Positions 34,052 to 44,322 of a stretch of DNA of 64,000 bases are shown piece after piece. The position numbers and the translations under genes were made by a program. The notes under the pieces were generated by a model. The model had not been told where the DNA came from. It made no database searches and worked only from the letters and a program-made list of their open reading frames with translations. Location of the stretch: the NCBI GenBank assembly GCA_020809705.1, contig CP085826.1:1798001-1862000 (forward strand), in the 5' to 3' direction. Positions within the stretch are counted from its first letter, which is position 1, and every line of letters begins with the position of its first letter. This DNA is from Calonectria ilicicola (lineage: Eukaryota; Ascomycota; Sordariomycetes; Hypocreales; Nectriaceae).

Positions 34052-34960
34052 ATGCCCCGAGTCAAGCATTTCAGTGCGAGTGCTAGCGCCAGTGCTGTAT
34101 TTCAATATCTCAAGGCTGACGGTGTCGTTGTCATTGAAGGTGCGGCAACTCGTGAAAGTATCGACTCTGCCCTCACCGAAATCGGCAAAACATCAGGCGG
34201 CGAGACCTTCGGCCTCGCCGCCAAGAGTTCGACTTTTGCCCAAAGCCTTCTCATGAACCCATTATACCTTGATGTAGTGGACCGCGTTCTCACGGATACC
34301 TGCATTATCTACTACGAGCAGGAGAGGACTGTGTCCACGTCGGCTCCTCAGGTCTCCCAGACTTCCATCGTCACAGCTGAGCCTGGTTCTGCATCATGGG
34401 GCCTTCGCAGACAAGATGAGTGTCATCACATCAAGCATCCTGCCAAGCGCGAGGCTGATGTGGGAATTCTGTATGCTGCCACCGACATTACTGCTGAGAA
34501 TGGAGCTATCCGTGTGGTTGTCGGCTCAAACCACTGGACCGATGATCGCGACCCCGTCGAGCAAGACGAGACTTTGGTTGAACTGCAGAAGGGCGACGCC
34601 ATCATTTGGTAAGTAAAACCCCTTGGCTTCCTGCTGAGCTTGAGCTCTTTACGTATAAACGAGCTAACCCAGCCATCAACTAGCTTGGGATCACTCTACT
34701 ACGGACAAGCGGCCAACGGAACCGACAACACCAGCGTGTTGCTGAGAGCATTTTCCACACCTGGCTATCGCCGCCAAGAAGAAAACCAGTATCTCGCTGT
34801 CCCTTGGGATGTGGCAGAGAAGTATCCCACCGAGGTTCAGAAGTTCCTTGGCTACTCTATCAGCCGCCCCTATGGAGGGTCCGTGGAGCACATGGAGCCC
34901 TTGGATTTCCTCAAGGTCAAGGGCGATTGGACCAAGTATATCCCGGTGGACCTTATTTAG
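34052..34960 (+). CDS. PhyH-family protein lacking the iron ligands (probable inactive paralogue)
   Basis: Two exons, 34052-34608 and 34684-34960, with a 75 bp intron (GTAAGT donor, CTAAC branch, CTAG acceptor); 277 aa with no stop or shift. It aligns through the fold with its divergent neighbour (AVFQYLKADGVVVIEG; NGAIRVVVGSNHW; RRQEENQYLAV). But where the active paralogue reads LHRDDM this one has LRRQDE, so His becomes Arg; where that has WHGAGEN this has YYGQAAN, so the distal His becomes Tyr; and the 2-oxoglutarate Arg is replaced by hydrophobic residues. An intact frame with coordinated loss of the iron site suggests a maintained non-catalytic role, possibly as partner subunit of the other enzyme. 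ATG 34052 is the first in frame. Confidence 0.83.
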
Positions 34961-36772
34961 TTATAGGTGATCAATTAAGAGCGGTAGTTTTAAACTACAT
35001 TTATATTTCAATTTCAAAGAATGAACAAAATGGTATTAACCGATTTGTTAATTCAATTTCCTTGTGATTACTTTCCATAGAAAGTTATAATGGAAAGTTC
35101 TACCCAAACTCTAAACCTACTAGTCATAAAGAAATGAAAGAAATGATGGCATGGGTATTTTCTATTATGTTCCAATAACACAATTGCGTAAGAGCCTTCT
35201 GGCTCCATTGAGTTATCACGTTCTCCGAGCCGATATATGAATAAAATCTATCAATACCAGAAGCCTACGCTTTCTCTTACTTTTCTTTATTTAACTATGC
35301 TAACCTATTCAAAGGGGCTGGCAGGTTTCAATCTGATAAATAACACACAAGAGGCTAATAATATCTCAACCTAAGCTCTAAAGTTATAAGACATGTTTTC
35401 AAAGGGTGTTATAAAGAAGACACAGAGAATAAGCATCGAGTTGGAATTAATGTACACTCTCCTAAACGAATAATTCTTCCGACCACGAGTTCTCCCTTAA
35501 AAGGGGGGGCTTCATGTTAAAATTGCACTACATAATTCGCAGCCTCATTTTCCCAATTATCACATTCAAGTGTGCATGACTCAAGCCTGAGGTGATGGCA
35601 CACAAGACTGCGACGCGCCCATAGCCTATCAAATAAACTGCAAGCTGCACTAAACTTCGCCCCTGCATACAAAGCAGCCTGTCTATCGATCTCTACCAAT
35701 CGTTTAAAAAATTTGAGGCCGTCCGGACAGCAGCTTTGTTCACCTATAGCACCGAGCAAATGGCTAGAAGAAGAACGAAAAAAGAGAAACAGCACCCCTA
35801 AAGTAGTGCTTACTTCGAATGCGCCGCCGCGTATGCGAGCTCAAATATCGCTAAGCCACCAGTCAGGAGCGCAATCCAAAATCTGAATTCAGGATTCACC
35901 TCTACTAGTCGAGCAACTGTTGGGTGTGCCTCCTTGGTTAAAACATCCAACTGCATTCGATCAATACCCCGTCCAGCTGTTATATCGGCTTTCTGTTACA
36001 TTTTGGGCTACTGTTTCGCGAACGACATGATATTCATCTGGAATAAATCCATGCATCAACAGAAACCATATTTCTAAGAGGCTTGGCTATATTGAGTAAT
36101 TGTAATTGTAAATCCAGCCGCGTGGCACTCGCGCAGCTCCCATCTCCCCCCTTCATTTTAAACTGTGGTCTTCCAGTATTTTGACACTAATGCAATAGGA
36201 AATTGAAGGGTGTCTTGCTTGGATTGAGCAGAACGGGGTGACCAATTGACTGGCATCACTTATAGCTCTTCATGTAAATATTGAGGATACCAACATATTT
36301 CCAAAGACTAATCAAGCATAATTTTTCAACTCGGTAATGAGTTTGACATCACCACACCTCAATCAAATCTTCTGCATGCAACTTTGATCAGTCAGAGAGC
36401 CCAAAGCCTCTTTATACTATCTCAACATGCAACGGCCTAAAGACTTTTGAGGACCGTGCCAGTTTCTCCATGCGCAAACTTTTACTTGGTGAGACCAGGG
36501 ACCAGACACTGAGCGCACAGTTTTCTACGTACCCCTGCAGGCATGATCAACCAAGTCCAACGGTAAGGGGAATGAAGATCCAATGCTTGCCCCGGGGATT
36601 CTGGAGTCTGCTCCCCTCCGCCACTTACTTATATTCTCATTTTCCAATACACAAATTTGATCTTAAATTCTCATTCTCATCTTATTCTTACTTCTTCCTT
36701 AGATTTCATCTTGTCAGTTTTTTTTTTTTTTATAAAACCACCAATACCGCAGTTGTCTAAGCCGATTATACA
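34961..36772. other. Long intergenic stretch, no supported gene
   Basis: About 1.8 kb. A minus-strand frame at 35517-35795 (92 aa) shows no recognisable domain and lacks a good start context. Low-complexity T runs occur at 36640-36732 just before the phosphorylase pseudogene. It could hold relics too decayed to recognise. Confidence 0.35.
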
Positions 36773-38104
36773 ATGATCGACCCCCTTATTTTATCCAAGA
36801 AACGGAGAGTCGGGATGCGAGACTTGACAGGCAAAGATTTCACTATTGGCTGGATATCTATACTTCCTAGCGAATACTACTGCGCTACAAAGATTCTGAA
36901 CAAGCAATATGAAAATCTGTTCCGGGATTACGTTGACCCGTCAGAATATACACTGGGAGCTATCGGTAATCATCAAGTTGTGATTAATTGTCCCCCCGCC
37001 AATTCATACGGCATAGTCCAGGTGAACGATATTGCTTCCAAGGTGAAGAACAAGTTTCCCTGGATCCGCTTCATACTCCTCGTTGGAATTGGAGGCGGCG
37101 TTCCCTCTGCAAAGAATGACATTCGGCTTGGGGATGTTGTCTTGGGGACAACGGTAGTGCCGTATCGGTTCGGAAGAATGACGGAAGCCGGTTTCCAAAT
37201 GTCAGGAGGCCCGGTTAAATCAGCAAAAGAATTGTTAATAGCCATTACGCGCCTGGAAGCAAAGATCAGAGATGAACTTAGCCTGGAACACGAGGTTGCT
37301 AAAGCTGCAGCCAAATCCGATGCCATGGAGTAAATATTTGCACGACCTAAAAATGATGTGCTTTACACGAGTCAACATCGTCATAATACCGACTGCCCAT
37401 GCTATCATCTCCAGGCCACAATAGACACCTCTCAGTTGGTGTGGCGATAAGTCCGAGCTAAAGCTGGACTTGTTCGAGTACATACAGGGTCTATTGGTTC
37501 TGCTGATCAGGTTATGAAGAATGCCGAAGAGCGCGATAGGGAGGCGAGCAGCAAAGACTTGCTTTGTTTCGATATGGAATCAGCAGGCCTGTTGAATTCG
37601 CAGCTATTCCTGCCAGTTCGGGGGATTTCAGACTACTCAGACGGGCACAAGAATGATCTTTGGCATAATTACGCCTCTCTCTCTGCAGCTATTTGTGCTA
37701 AGGAGCTGTTAATGACGCTATCTACACAGGATGCCACCGATTTCACCTATGACTTTTCAGACTCGAGATGCGGGTTCATTGCACGCAAACTTCGTGTGGA
37801 TAGGTTATGGAATGCGGGTCGAGGCGTCAACACAACAGCTAGATTTTGTGGGGATGTTGAAGATCACACAGGGAACAAAGATATTGGCTTTGTGGGAAAG
37901 ACTCTGGGTCGTGTGTCTGAATACGCTAGGGATACATGCATCATTCATGAATTTTGGTCTATGGGAAGCCAAACAGAGAGTATTGGAGCAGAACTCATGA
38001 GTATGGTCTCTTTTACAGTATTTATCATTGCTACCTGTGGTGGGATTGTTTGGTTGATATATGGGATGATGAAGTGTTTGGAGTGGTTGCTAAAATACGC
38101 TTAG
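36773..38104 (+). pseudogene. Nucleoside-phosphorylase-domain gene broken by two in-frame TAA codons
   Basis: One continuous reading frame of 444 codons starts at ATG 36773 (after a T-rich leader) and contains the whole phosphorylase fold: FTIGWISILPSEYYCA, VGIGGGVPSAKNDIRLGD, the linker ARPKNDVLYTSQHRHN, HTGSIGSADQVMKN, LLCFDMESAGLLN and ISDYSDGHKNDLWHNYA. It is interrupted by TAA at 37331-37333 and TAA at 37448-37450. Both interruptions lie between conserved blocks in the same frame, and no intron with acceptable ends would remove them without deleting conserved residues. Both could come from CAA (Gln) by one C-to-T change. After the fold, about 110 residues end in a membrane-spanning segment (FTVFIIATCGGIVWLIYG), an unusual tail. 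It is a relic of an NLR-associated effector, or less likely a readthrough gene. Confidence 0.75.
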
Positions 38105-38374
38105 CCTGTGCTGCATAGATGCTGTCAATTTCCTGGACTAACCCTAATCAAGACCCAGGTAGATTTTCTAGTTTAGTGAATAATTCCCTTTCTTTATGTA
38201 TCACTGAAATAATAAAGTGCAAAAGCAGTTCGAGAAAAGTAAAGACTGGCCCTAATTTTACTATAAACTTTTTTTTATTTTATCTTTTATAGAAAATATA
38301 TACTTTAAAATATTAAATGAAAAGTTCTTGATTAATATTTATATTTAAAATATTATTTATATAAATTATTATAA

Positions 38375-38486
38375 AATCAATCAAATCATTATGATATATT
38401 ATTTGCTGCACTCAAAGCCGATTAATATGATCAAGTTTGATAAGTTTTGGTCTTGTTTTGTCGTTGAGCTAAGATATTGTTTAGGG
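38375..38486 (+). repeat. Diverged repeat R3, copy B
   Basis: It aligns with 23430-23545: AAAATCAATCAAATCATTAT, then GCCGATTAATATGATCAAGT and TTTTGGTCTTGTTTTGTCGTTGAG. Transition differences and high A/T content next to an A/T-rich block suggest RIP-type decay of a mobile-element fragment. Confidence 0.45.
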
Positions 38487-39068
38487 CTCATTCCCAATCA
38501 GCTGACAAGATGACATGAAATCCAATAATCATAAAGGGGAAAGTGGTGTTTATTGGCAGACAAATTCACAACTGTATGTGTTCAGCACATGTACACTCTA
38601 GATCTTAGCTGGTGTTGCCAGCTTTTATTAGACTAAATTTAGAAAACGGAGAGGAGGCCTCTATGTATGAGTGCCTCACAGCGGATAATGTTTAGTCGCT
38701 TGCAGCATCTAACAAGCTGTGCCGTGCCTAGCCTGTGTTCGCCAAGGGTCTAGACAATAAGGATACAGAGAGGTATGACACATATCAAGACGGTCTTCAG
38801 CCAGATTTTCTCGAGTCTATGCTTGATTTATTTTGTCCGCGCAAACCACTTTTCGTCTTTGGGTTGGCGCGCCATTTTCATTACACTATTGTCTTGGCAG
38901 CAACGTTTTCCATTCCAAGAGGCCGCTATGGGTATGTAGTGGAGCCGCTACAGGACTGTGTCTCAGCCACAGTAGGCCTCTTCGGTCTTTAGCTTCCAGA
39001 AATTCACAACTGACCAAGTCATTGGCTTCTGAGAAAGGCTTCGACCCAGCGGCAATGATCCAGCCGTC

Positions 39069-39109
39069 GCTCAGCTCCAGCTCAGCTCCAGCTCAGCTAC
39101 AGCTCAGCC
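39069..39109 (+). repeat. CAGCTC minisatellite
   Basis: Between three and four imperfect copies of an 11 bp unit, CAGCTCAGCTC, lie 290 bp before the next gene. It is non-coding as far as can be seen. Confidence 0.6.
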
Positions 39110-39401
39110 ACCGCCGTAGGCTGAATTGCCCCATAACTGTACATTGAATTAACCTTAATTTAGCTCACCATCCCGTACTTAATACTCAGAAGTTCCCCTT
39201 CTGATTGATTGTCTTGTCTATCTTCTTATAGGCACTTATCCACTTCCTTATCATCGACCCAAACATACATCGTTTTATTATATCACTGGTGCCAACTCCC
39301 ATCTCTCGAATTTTCTCAACTGAGGTCGCTAAAACCGTTCCCTCCCACATTGGGGAGTAGTGGGCCACCTCGTCTTTCAACAATTAAATTAATCCACCAT
39401 C

Positions 39402-40760
39402 ATGCGTATAAGCAACATTACAGTCCACATCGCCTCCGAGTCCCTGGCAGAATTTGAAGAGTTTTGTGACCGCCCCATCCTGGAAAAATCCTTTACCAAT
39501 GTTACCATCGTCCTCTCTTACTATGACGTGAATTTGGCCAATGACTTGGCTCACTTCATGGACGACTGTGACACAGTATTGTTTCAACATCTCGAGATAC
39601 TGGAACGCATGAGCTTTGCAAGAATCCGCCGCAAAGAGCAAGGACAACTGTGGCCAGGGGATTTGGAGAACGAGGAACTCGAAAAACGCCTATGGCAAGT
39701 CACCAATGACAAGCAATTTGCCAAAATTGCCGAAGAAGGCTTCGATCAATCGTCAGCTACTCCGTTTCAAAAACTTGCCCTGCGAATCCATTCCATGTAC
39801 AAGCAGCGCTGCGAGGATCAACAAAAAGTTCGCAAAGATGGCAACCACATTACCCGACTATGCGCTGCTCTAAGCAAACTTACCAACCTCCAAGAGTTGG
39901 CTTTCTTAGACGATCCATATCATGACCAAAAAAAGCTGGATCCTGCCGACTTTGAAGACCTTGAGCTTGGGCTTGGGAGTGACTTTTTTCAGCATTTCGA
40001 CGCTGCCCTCATGCCATCCAAGTGGTGTGGCACTTACACTACCGCCTATACAACCGCTCCACCCTTTGAGATGTTGGGCGAGCTTTGCTCTCAGCTTGGT
40101 CAGTGCGGTGTGCGGCCTGGCTCACTGAGGATGGACTTAAATGCTCCAGCAGACCTCCGTCCAATGGAGCTGTCCCCCGATCAACGGTCAGGAGTAGTGG
40201 ATCTAGTCTCTAAAGCAAGTAAGCTTAGATTGACGGTCGATGGCTGGGCACGGAGAGGCTCCTTGGCCGAAAACAACGACCGCCCCAAAGACGAAATGCT
40301 GGCGCTGTGTTCCCTCACTCGGCCTTATTTTAGTGCACCCCATCTAATGTATCTCCACATTGGCTTCAACGACTACCCGCGTTTCGGAGAAGAACCCAAT
40401 GTTAGCTTATCGGATATTTTGCCAATTGAGCAGGAATGGCCGCGACTGGGGTCTCTGGTGATGGAATATCAGCCCGCTACTCTCGACGACCTTAGGGCAA
40501 TTGCCGCATCGGGGCGGAGCACCGTCAGCCGCCTCAAATGGGATTGTGGTTGGCTCCTGACTGGTGGCTGGGACCAAGCTCTCGAGGTGCTACGGGGCTT
40601 CACCAAAGTCAAGACGTTCAGCCTGGACAATCCTAGAGGCGAGCGATACAGGGATGGAAACCAGTTTGACGTCGCTGTACCATCCAAAAAGATTGAAAGC
40701 TACATCTGCAAGAAATCACGGATCAATCCCTTAGGTCCTTGGGAACCAACCGACAAATAG
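39402..40760 (+). CDS. F-box-protein-like ORF lacking a recognisable F-box
   Basis: A single exon of 452 aa begins MRISNITVHIASESLAEFEEF. The text after it (LSYYDVNLANDLAHFM, LSKLTNLQELAFLDD, RPYFSAPHLMYLHIGFNDY, VKTFSLDNPRGE) resembles the leucine-rich, ligand-binding half of expanded fungal F-box families, which typically continue from an N-terminal F-box of about 50 residues. No F-box is encoded upstream in any frame I could join, so either an upstream exon was missed or the gene has lost it. The ATG at 39402 follows the context ATC. No catalytic motif. Function unknown; substrate recognition is only an inference from resemblance. Confidence 0.6.
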   Translation: MRISNITVHIASESLAEFEEFCDRPILEKSFTNVTIVLSYYDVNLANDLAHFMDDCDTVLFQHLEILERMSFARIRRKEQGQLWPGDLENEELEKRLWQVTNDKQFAKIAEEGFDQSSATPFQKLALRIHSMYKQRCEDQQKVRKDGNHITRLCAALSKLTNLQELAFLDDPYHDQKKLDPADFEDLELGLGSDFFQHFDAALMPSKWCGTYTTAYTTAPPFEMLGELCSQLGQCGVRPGSLRMDLNAPADLRPMELSPDQRSGVVDLVSKASKLRLTVDGWARRGSLAENNDRPKDEMLALCSLTRPYFSAPHLMYLHIGFNDYPRFGEEPNVSLSDILPIEQEWPRLGSLVMEYQPATLDDLRAIAASGRSTVSRLKWDCGWLLTGGWDQALEVLRGFTKVKTFSLDNPRGERYRDGNQFDVAVPSKKIESYICKKSRINPLGPWEPTDK

Positions 40761-41003
40761 TGCCTTGTTATGAATTCAATATAGATACAATCATTTTAGA
40801 TAGTCAGAGAGAGGAGGTAAATATATAAAGAATATGACTCCTCCCTGTTCCAATTGAGACGCCTCCTTACAGTCTCTTGCCGAACGTTACATCGGTATCA
40901 AAATATCTCGCGCCCACATCATTAGAAGCACGTCTGGAGCGAATCTCCAAGAAAGATGTCTAATGGGTCATCCGGACCAAATATCGAAAGTCCCCTGTCT
41001 ATA

Positions 41004-43776
41004 TTATTCTACTTTCGTATTACAACACGATATTCCCACGTCTTGACGAAGAGTGTGGTTTGCCAGATCCAGAGCGTCAATAATTTGGCTAAATGTGCTC
41101 GTTTCTGATGCCGCCGCAGTATCATCAGACGTGTTCGTGAGACTGCAGTCAAATGGCTGGTCGCAGGGCGAGGTGAGAATTTCGTCTATCAATTGCTCGA
41201 TATCATCTTTGATTGCGCGAACTGCTGAATCTCTGTCTCCAGAGCAAATGTCTTTTGAAATGCCTCGATAGAATGAAACCACCTCTGGATTGAAACTCCC
41301 AGTTTTCATTACGGCCAGATCAGCAATGTATTTAGCAGCCGTCGCGTCGTCCCGTTGATGTAAAGCTTTATAGGACTTTTGTAGAATAGAAATGTCCTGC
41401 TGCAAGTTCCTGTTCCGAATACCCAGGTAGAGGTCAATAAAAGTAGACATATCTTGTAAACTGAAGATTGTTTCGTCATCGTTGCAATATGATGCAAATA
41501 AACCCCAGGGAGTGTGCCCTCTAACATCCCGGCGATGAACGTCGATGCCACGGAGTTTCAGGCCCGCCAGGAATTGCCCCATTTCGGCGTTGGGTCTGGT
41601 TGCAAGTAAGTGGAGAAGATTTTGGGACCGTTTATTAAGACTATTAAATGAACAGCCAGCTTCGGCAAGACGCTTTAGAGGATGGGGGTTGCGCCACGCT
41701 ATGGCCAACATCGCCGGCGTATTTCCCAAAGTCTCTCGAGCTTCAATGTCAGCACCACCAACATCGAGTAATAAATCGGCCACTTCTCTGACACCTTCCT
41801 CATCTGACCAACCCTTGACTAGATCGTGCAGTGGTGTGTTTCCCCAAATATCACGTGTCTTCGCCGACGCCCCTTGATATAAGAGCAATCGGACCGCGTC
41901 TGGGCGGGCACGATAAGCAGCGTAATGGAGAGCTGAGCGGCCATTGTGGGCACGTTCCATAATGCGGCAATTGGCTAGTATTAGCCGTCGCATGCAATCG
42001 ACATTATTCTGCTGCGCAACAGTCATAAGTGGTGTTCTGCCATCAGTATCAGTCTTCGCATTGACATTGGCTCCCGCTTCAATCAAATGCTGTAGCGCCT
42101 CAGCGTGACCATGACTTGCTGCTACGTGTAACGGCATAAAGCCCACCGTACCAATCTCATCAATCGCTCTGGTGTTAGCAAGGTTAGCAATGGCCTCCTT
42201 CACTCCGCAACCATTGATCACTGCCTCGTGTAGTTGAATTACATCGCGTCGCATCTCAGAGTTGTCATCTGCATACGAGACCAATTTTTGCAAGAGGTAG
42301 GTTTCTCGGTCACTTAATCTACCATTTTCCAATCTACCATTGGCAATATGCCAGACCTGGCTACTGTCAGTCAGTTTGGGTTGTGCTTCCCAATCATGAT
42401 AAGGCCCGAGTACCTGGATACACCTTTTCTAGGCAGTATATCTTGCCACATTTTTAATAGAATCTCGATTATATCGTAACGCCCGTCTATAATGAGATGC
42501 TGCATACCATGTATAAAATTAGCAAAGCGCCCGACGCCGTATCTGAGGTTAGTCTCCTTACGGCGAATATTTGACGATCATCTTCCATCTTGTCATCAGG
42601 ATATACAACAAATCCTCTCCGTAAATGAGCTTGAAGTCGTTGCGGTATTGCTATTATATTCCAGAAGCTATTCTCCAATGGTATCATTCTAATAGGGCGT
42701 AGGGTAAATTGTGGCCCAGCCTTAGTAGATGATGCTTGGAAGGATAATGTTGTTTTCCACAGCCATCTTGGAGGTTGGTAATTTATCAATACCAAATTCC
42801 TCTGGGTACATTTGCACCCAGGATCTCGCCCTGTCCTGTTGCCATTAAAATTGTAGTTCACATCCAATGACCCCATTAGTTGTCTGGACCATGCTGGTGT
42901 TCGAAAATTCCATGTCTTGGCATGGCAGGGACAGTGACAGTCTTGTACACAGTTGCGTTCCTGGGTCAGTGACGTTGCAGTGTTCGATAGGCTATTTGTC
43001 TCTGAGCCTAGTGCAATACATTGCTGGCTTTGACGCGTCTCAACAGTCAAAGCTTCTTCATGAGCAAGGTTTTCTGTACCGTCAGATGCATCAGACAACT
43101 CTTCGATTCTGTCTAAATCAATCGATGAAACACTTGAGAGAGGCCCAGGGTACAGTAGTCTTGTCTTGGCGTGTATCGCAAAAACAGCCCTGGATTTTCG
43201 TCAGGAACTCTCGACCATTCAACCCTAGCCGCACACTTACTCCTTTGTCATTACTAATTGGCTTGCCATCTCAGTACTATTTCTTGCTAGAGTAGACATT
43301 TCTCGTAGCATTTGCCATTGAATGCCTTCTGAGAGCATCTGTCTGACATTTTGGGCCCGCTGAACTAGCTTTTGAACCTTATTATTGTTCATCAGCCACT
43401 TTCGCTGACTTAGCTTGGTCACATCATTTGTTGATGAGCTTTGGAGACCGGCCTGAATATTTTTAAGCTGTTGCAGAATGTCTTGCAAGTCTTGCACTAT
43501 GGGACATATCCAGCTAAGAGCCAGTGAAGATGAGTTAATGTCATTTTGTGAACGTTCCACGTATCTCTGGATATGCCCTATCTGTTTGCCCCATGGTGAG
43601 CTTGTTTTTAGGTTGCGATGGGGATCGACACTGCGTGTAAACATGTTACCTACCTCATTGCAAAGATCTTTATAATCTTCCTGAATCTCCTTGATCCCTC
43701 GGAGAAACGATGCTCCCCTGGCCACAGCATCCAAAGTGTCTGCGACATTGGACAGCGGGCCGAAAACACCCATCAT
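41004..43776 (-). CDS. Ankyrin-repeat protein with N-terminal helical domain and Cys/His-rich segment
   Basis: Four exons: 43776-43241, 43132-42562, 42499-42422 and 42356-41004; 845 aa. Introns 2 and 3 (62 and 65 bp) are firm; for intron 1 the acceptor could be at 43160 (81 bp intron, 854 aa) or 43133. Residues 1-180 are helical (NVADTLDAVARGASFLRG) as in N-terminal domains of fungal NLR-like proteins. Next comes a CHCPCH segment with paired Cys further on (PGCKCTQ) and an aromatic NYQPPRWLW block, a combination seen in many ankyrin proteins of Sordariomycetes. Residues 430-700 hold about seven ankyrin repeats (GFMPLHVAASHGHAEALQHL, GRSALHYAAYRARPDAVRLL, GNTPLHDLV). There is no NACHT NTPase. 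A role in self/non-self signalling is inference. Confidence 0.75.
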
Positions 43777-44080
43777 AGTGAAAATGGCATACGACTAACG
43801 GCCAACCTTGAAGTTTGGTGGAGGCTTCGGGTGAGATATTTTTCCGCCAAGAAACAGCCCCCACCATCTAATCAACAGCTGGGGGTTGTATTCAGGCGAA
43901 CAGGGAACACTGTTCGCTCCCTAACCTGGGGATTTGCGGAGAGAAAAAAGCCGAGCAAGCGATTGCATCTCGCTGACCCCCATTATGCAGTGCGCCACAC
44001 AGAGCCTTCAGCTGAGCCGCACTGCCACAGCATGCAGTCCAGATTGTGGCCGCCTAAAACTGCGCCACGATGCCCAAACA
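43777..44080. other. Promoter region of the ankyrin gene
   Basis: About 300 bp between the ankyrin start and MITE copy B; no gene seen. Confidence 0.35.
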
Positions 44081-44322
44081 TTCGCTATAACCCTTGAAAG
44101 ATTGTCCCTCTCTACTATTTTCTGCTACTTTTTGACTGTCTAGTAGGAAAATAAAATATAAATAAAAAATAATTAAATAAATTAGATATATAATTTTATC
44201 TTAATTAGTATTATTTATTTCTTTTTAGGTATTAACTCGATATTTTGAGCAGTTAAGTTCTGTGGCGCCTATTTGGAAAATGTCACTGGGGACAATCTTT
44301 CAGGGGGCGCATTGTAGTTACT
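44081..44322 (+). mobile_element. MITE-like element R1, copy B
   Basis: Left end CCCTTGAAAGATTGTCCC (44091-44108) and right end GGGGACAATCTTTCAGGGGG (44288-44307) are near-perfect inverted repeats. The interior is A/T-rich (TAAATAAAAAATAATTAAAT) with TTATTTATTTCTTTTTAGG and TCGATATTTTGAGCAGTTAA on the right, matching copy A in order. Both copies are about 200-240 bp and non-coding. Copy B has the better-preserved ends. Confidence 0.65.

Larger units (their letters stand above)
38105..39401. other. Intergenic with A/T-rich block, repeat and minisatellite
   Basis: 38260-38400 is about 85-90% A/T by eye. Repeat R3 copy B follows at 38375-38486. A short CAGCTC minisatellite is at 39069-39109. 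The frame at 38735-38992 and its neighbours are not supported. Confidence 0.4.

Noticed and set aside
35517..35795. 92-aa minus-strand frame
   Set aside because: No motif, isolated, in a region without other coding signal.
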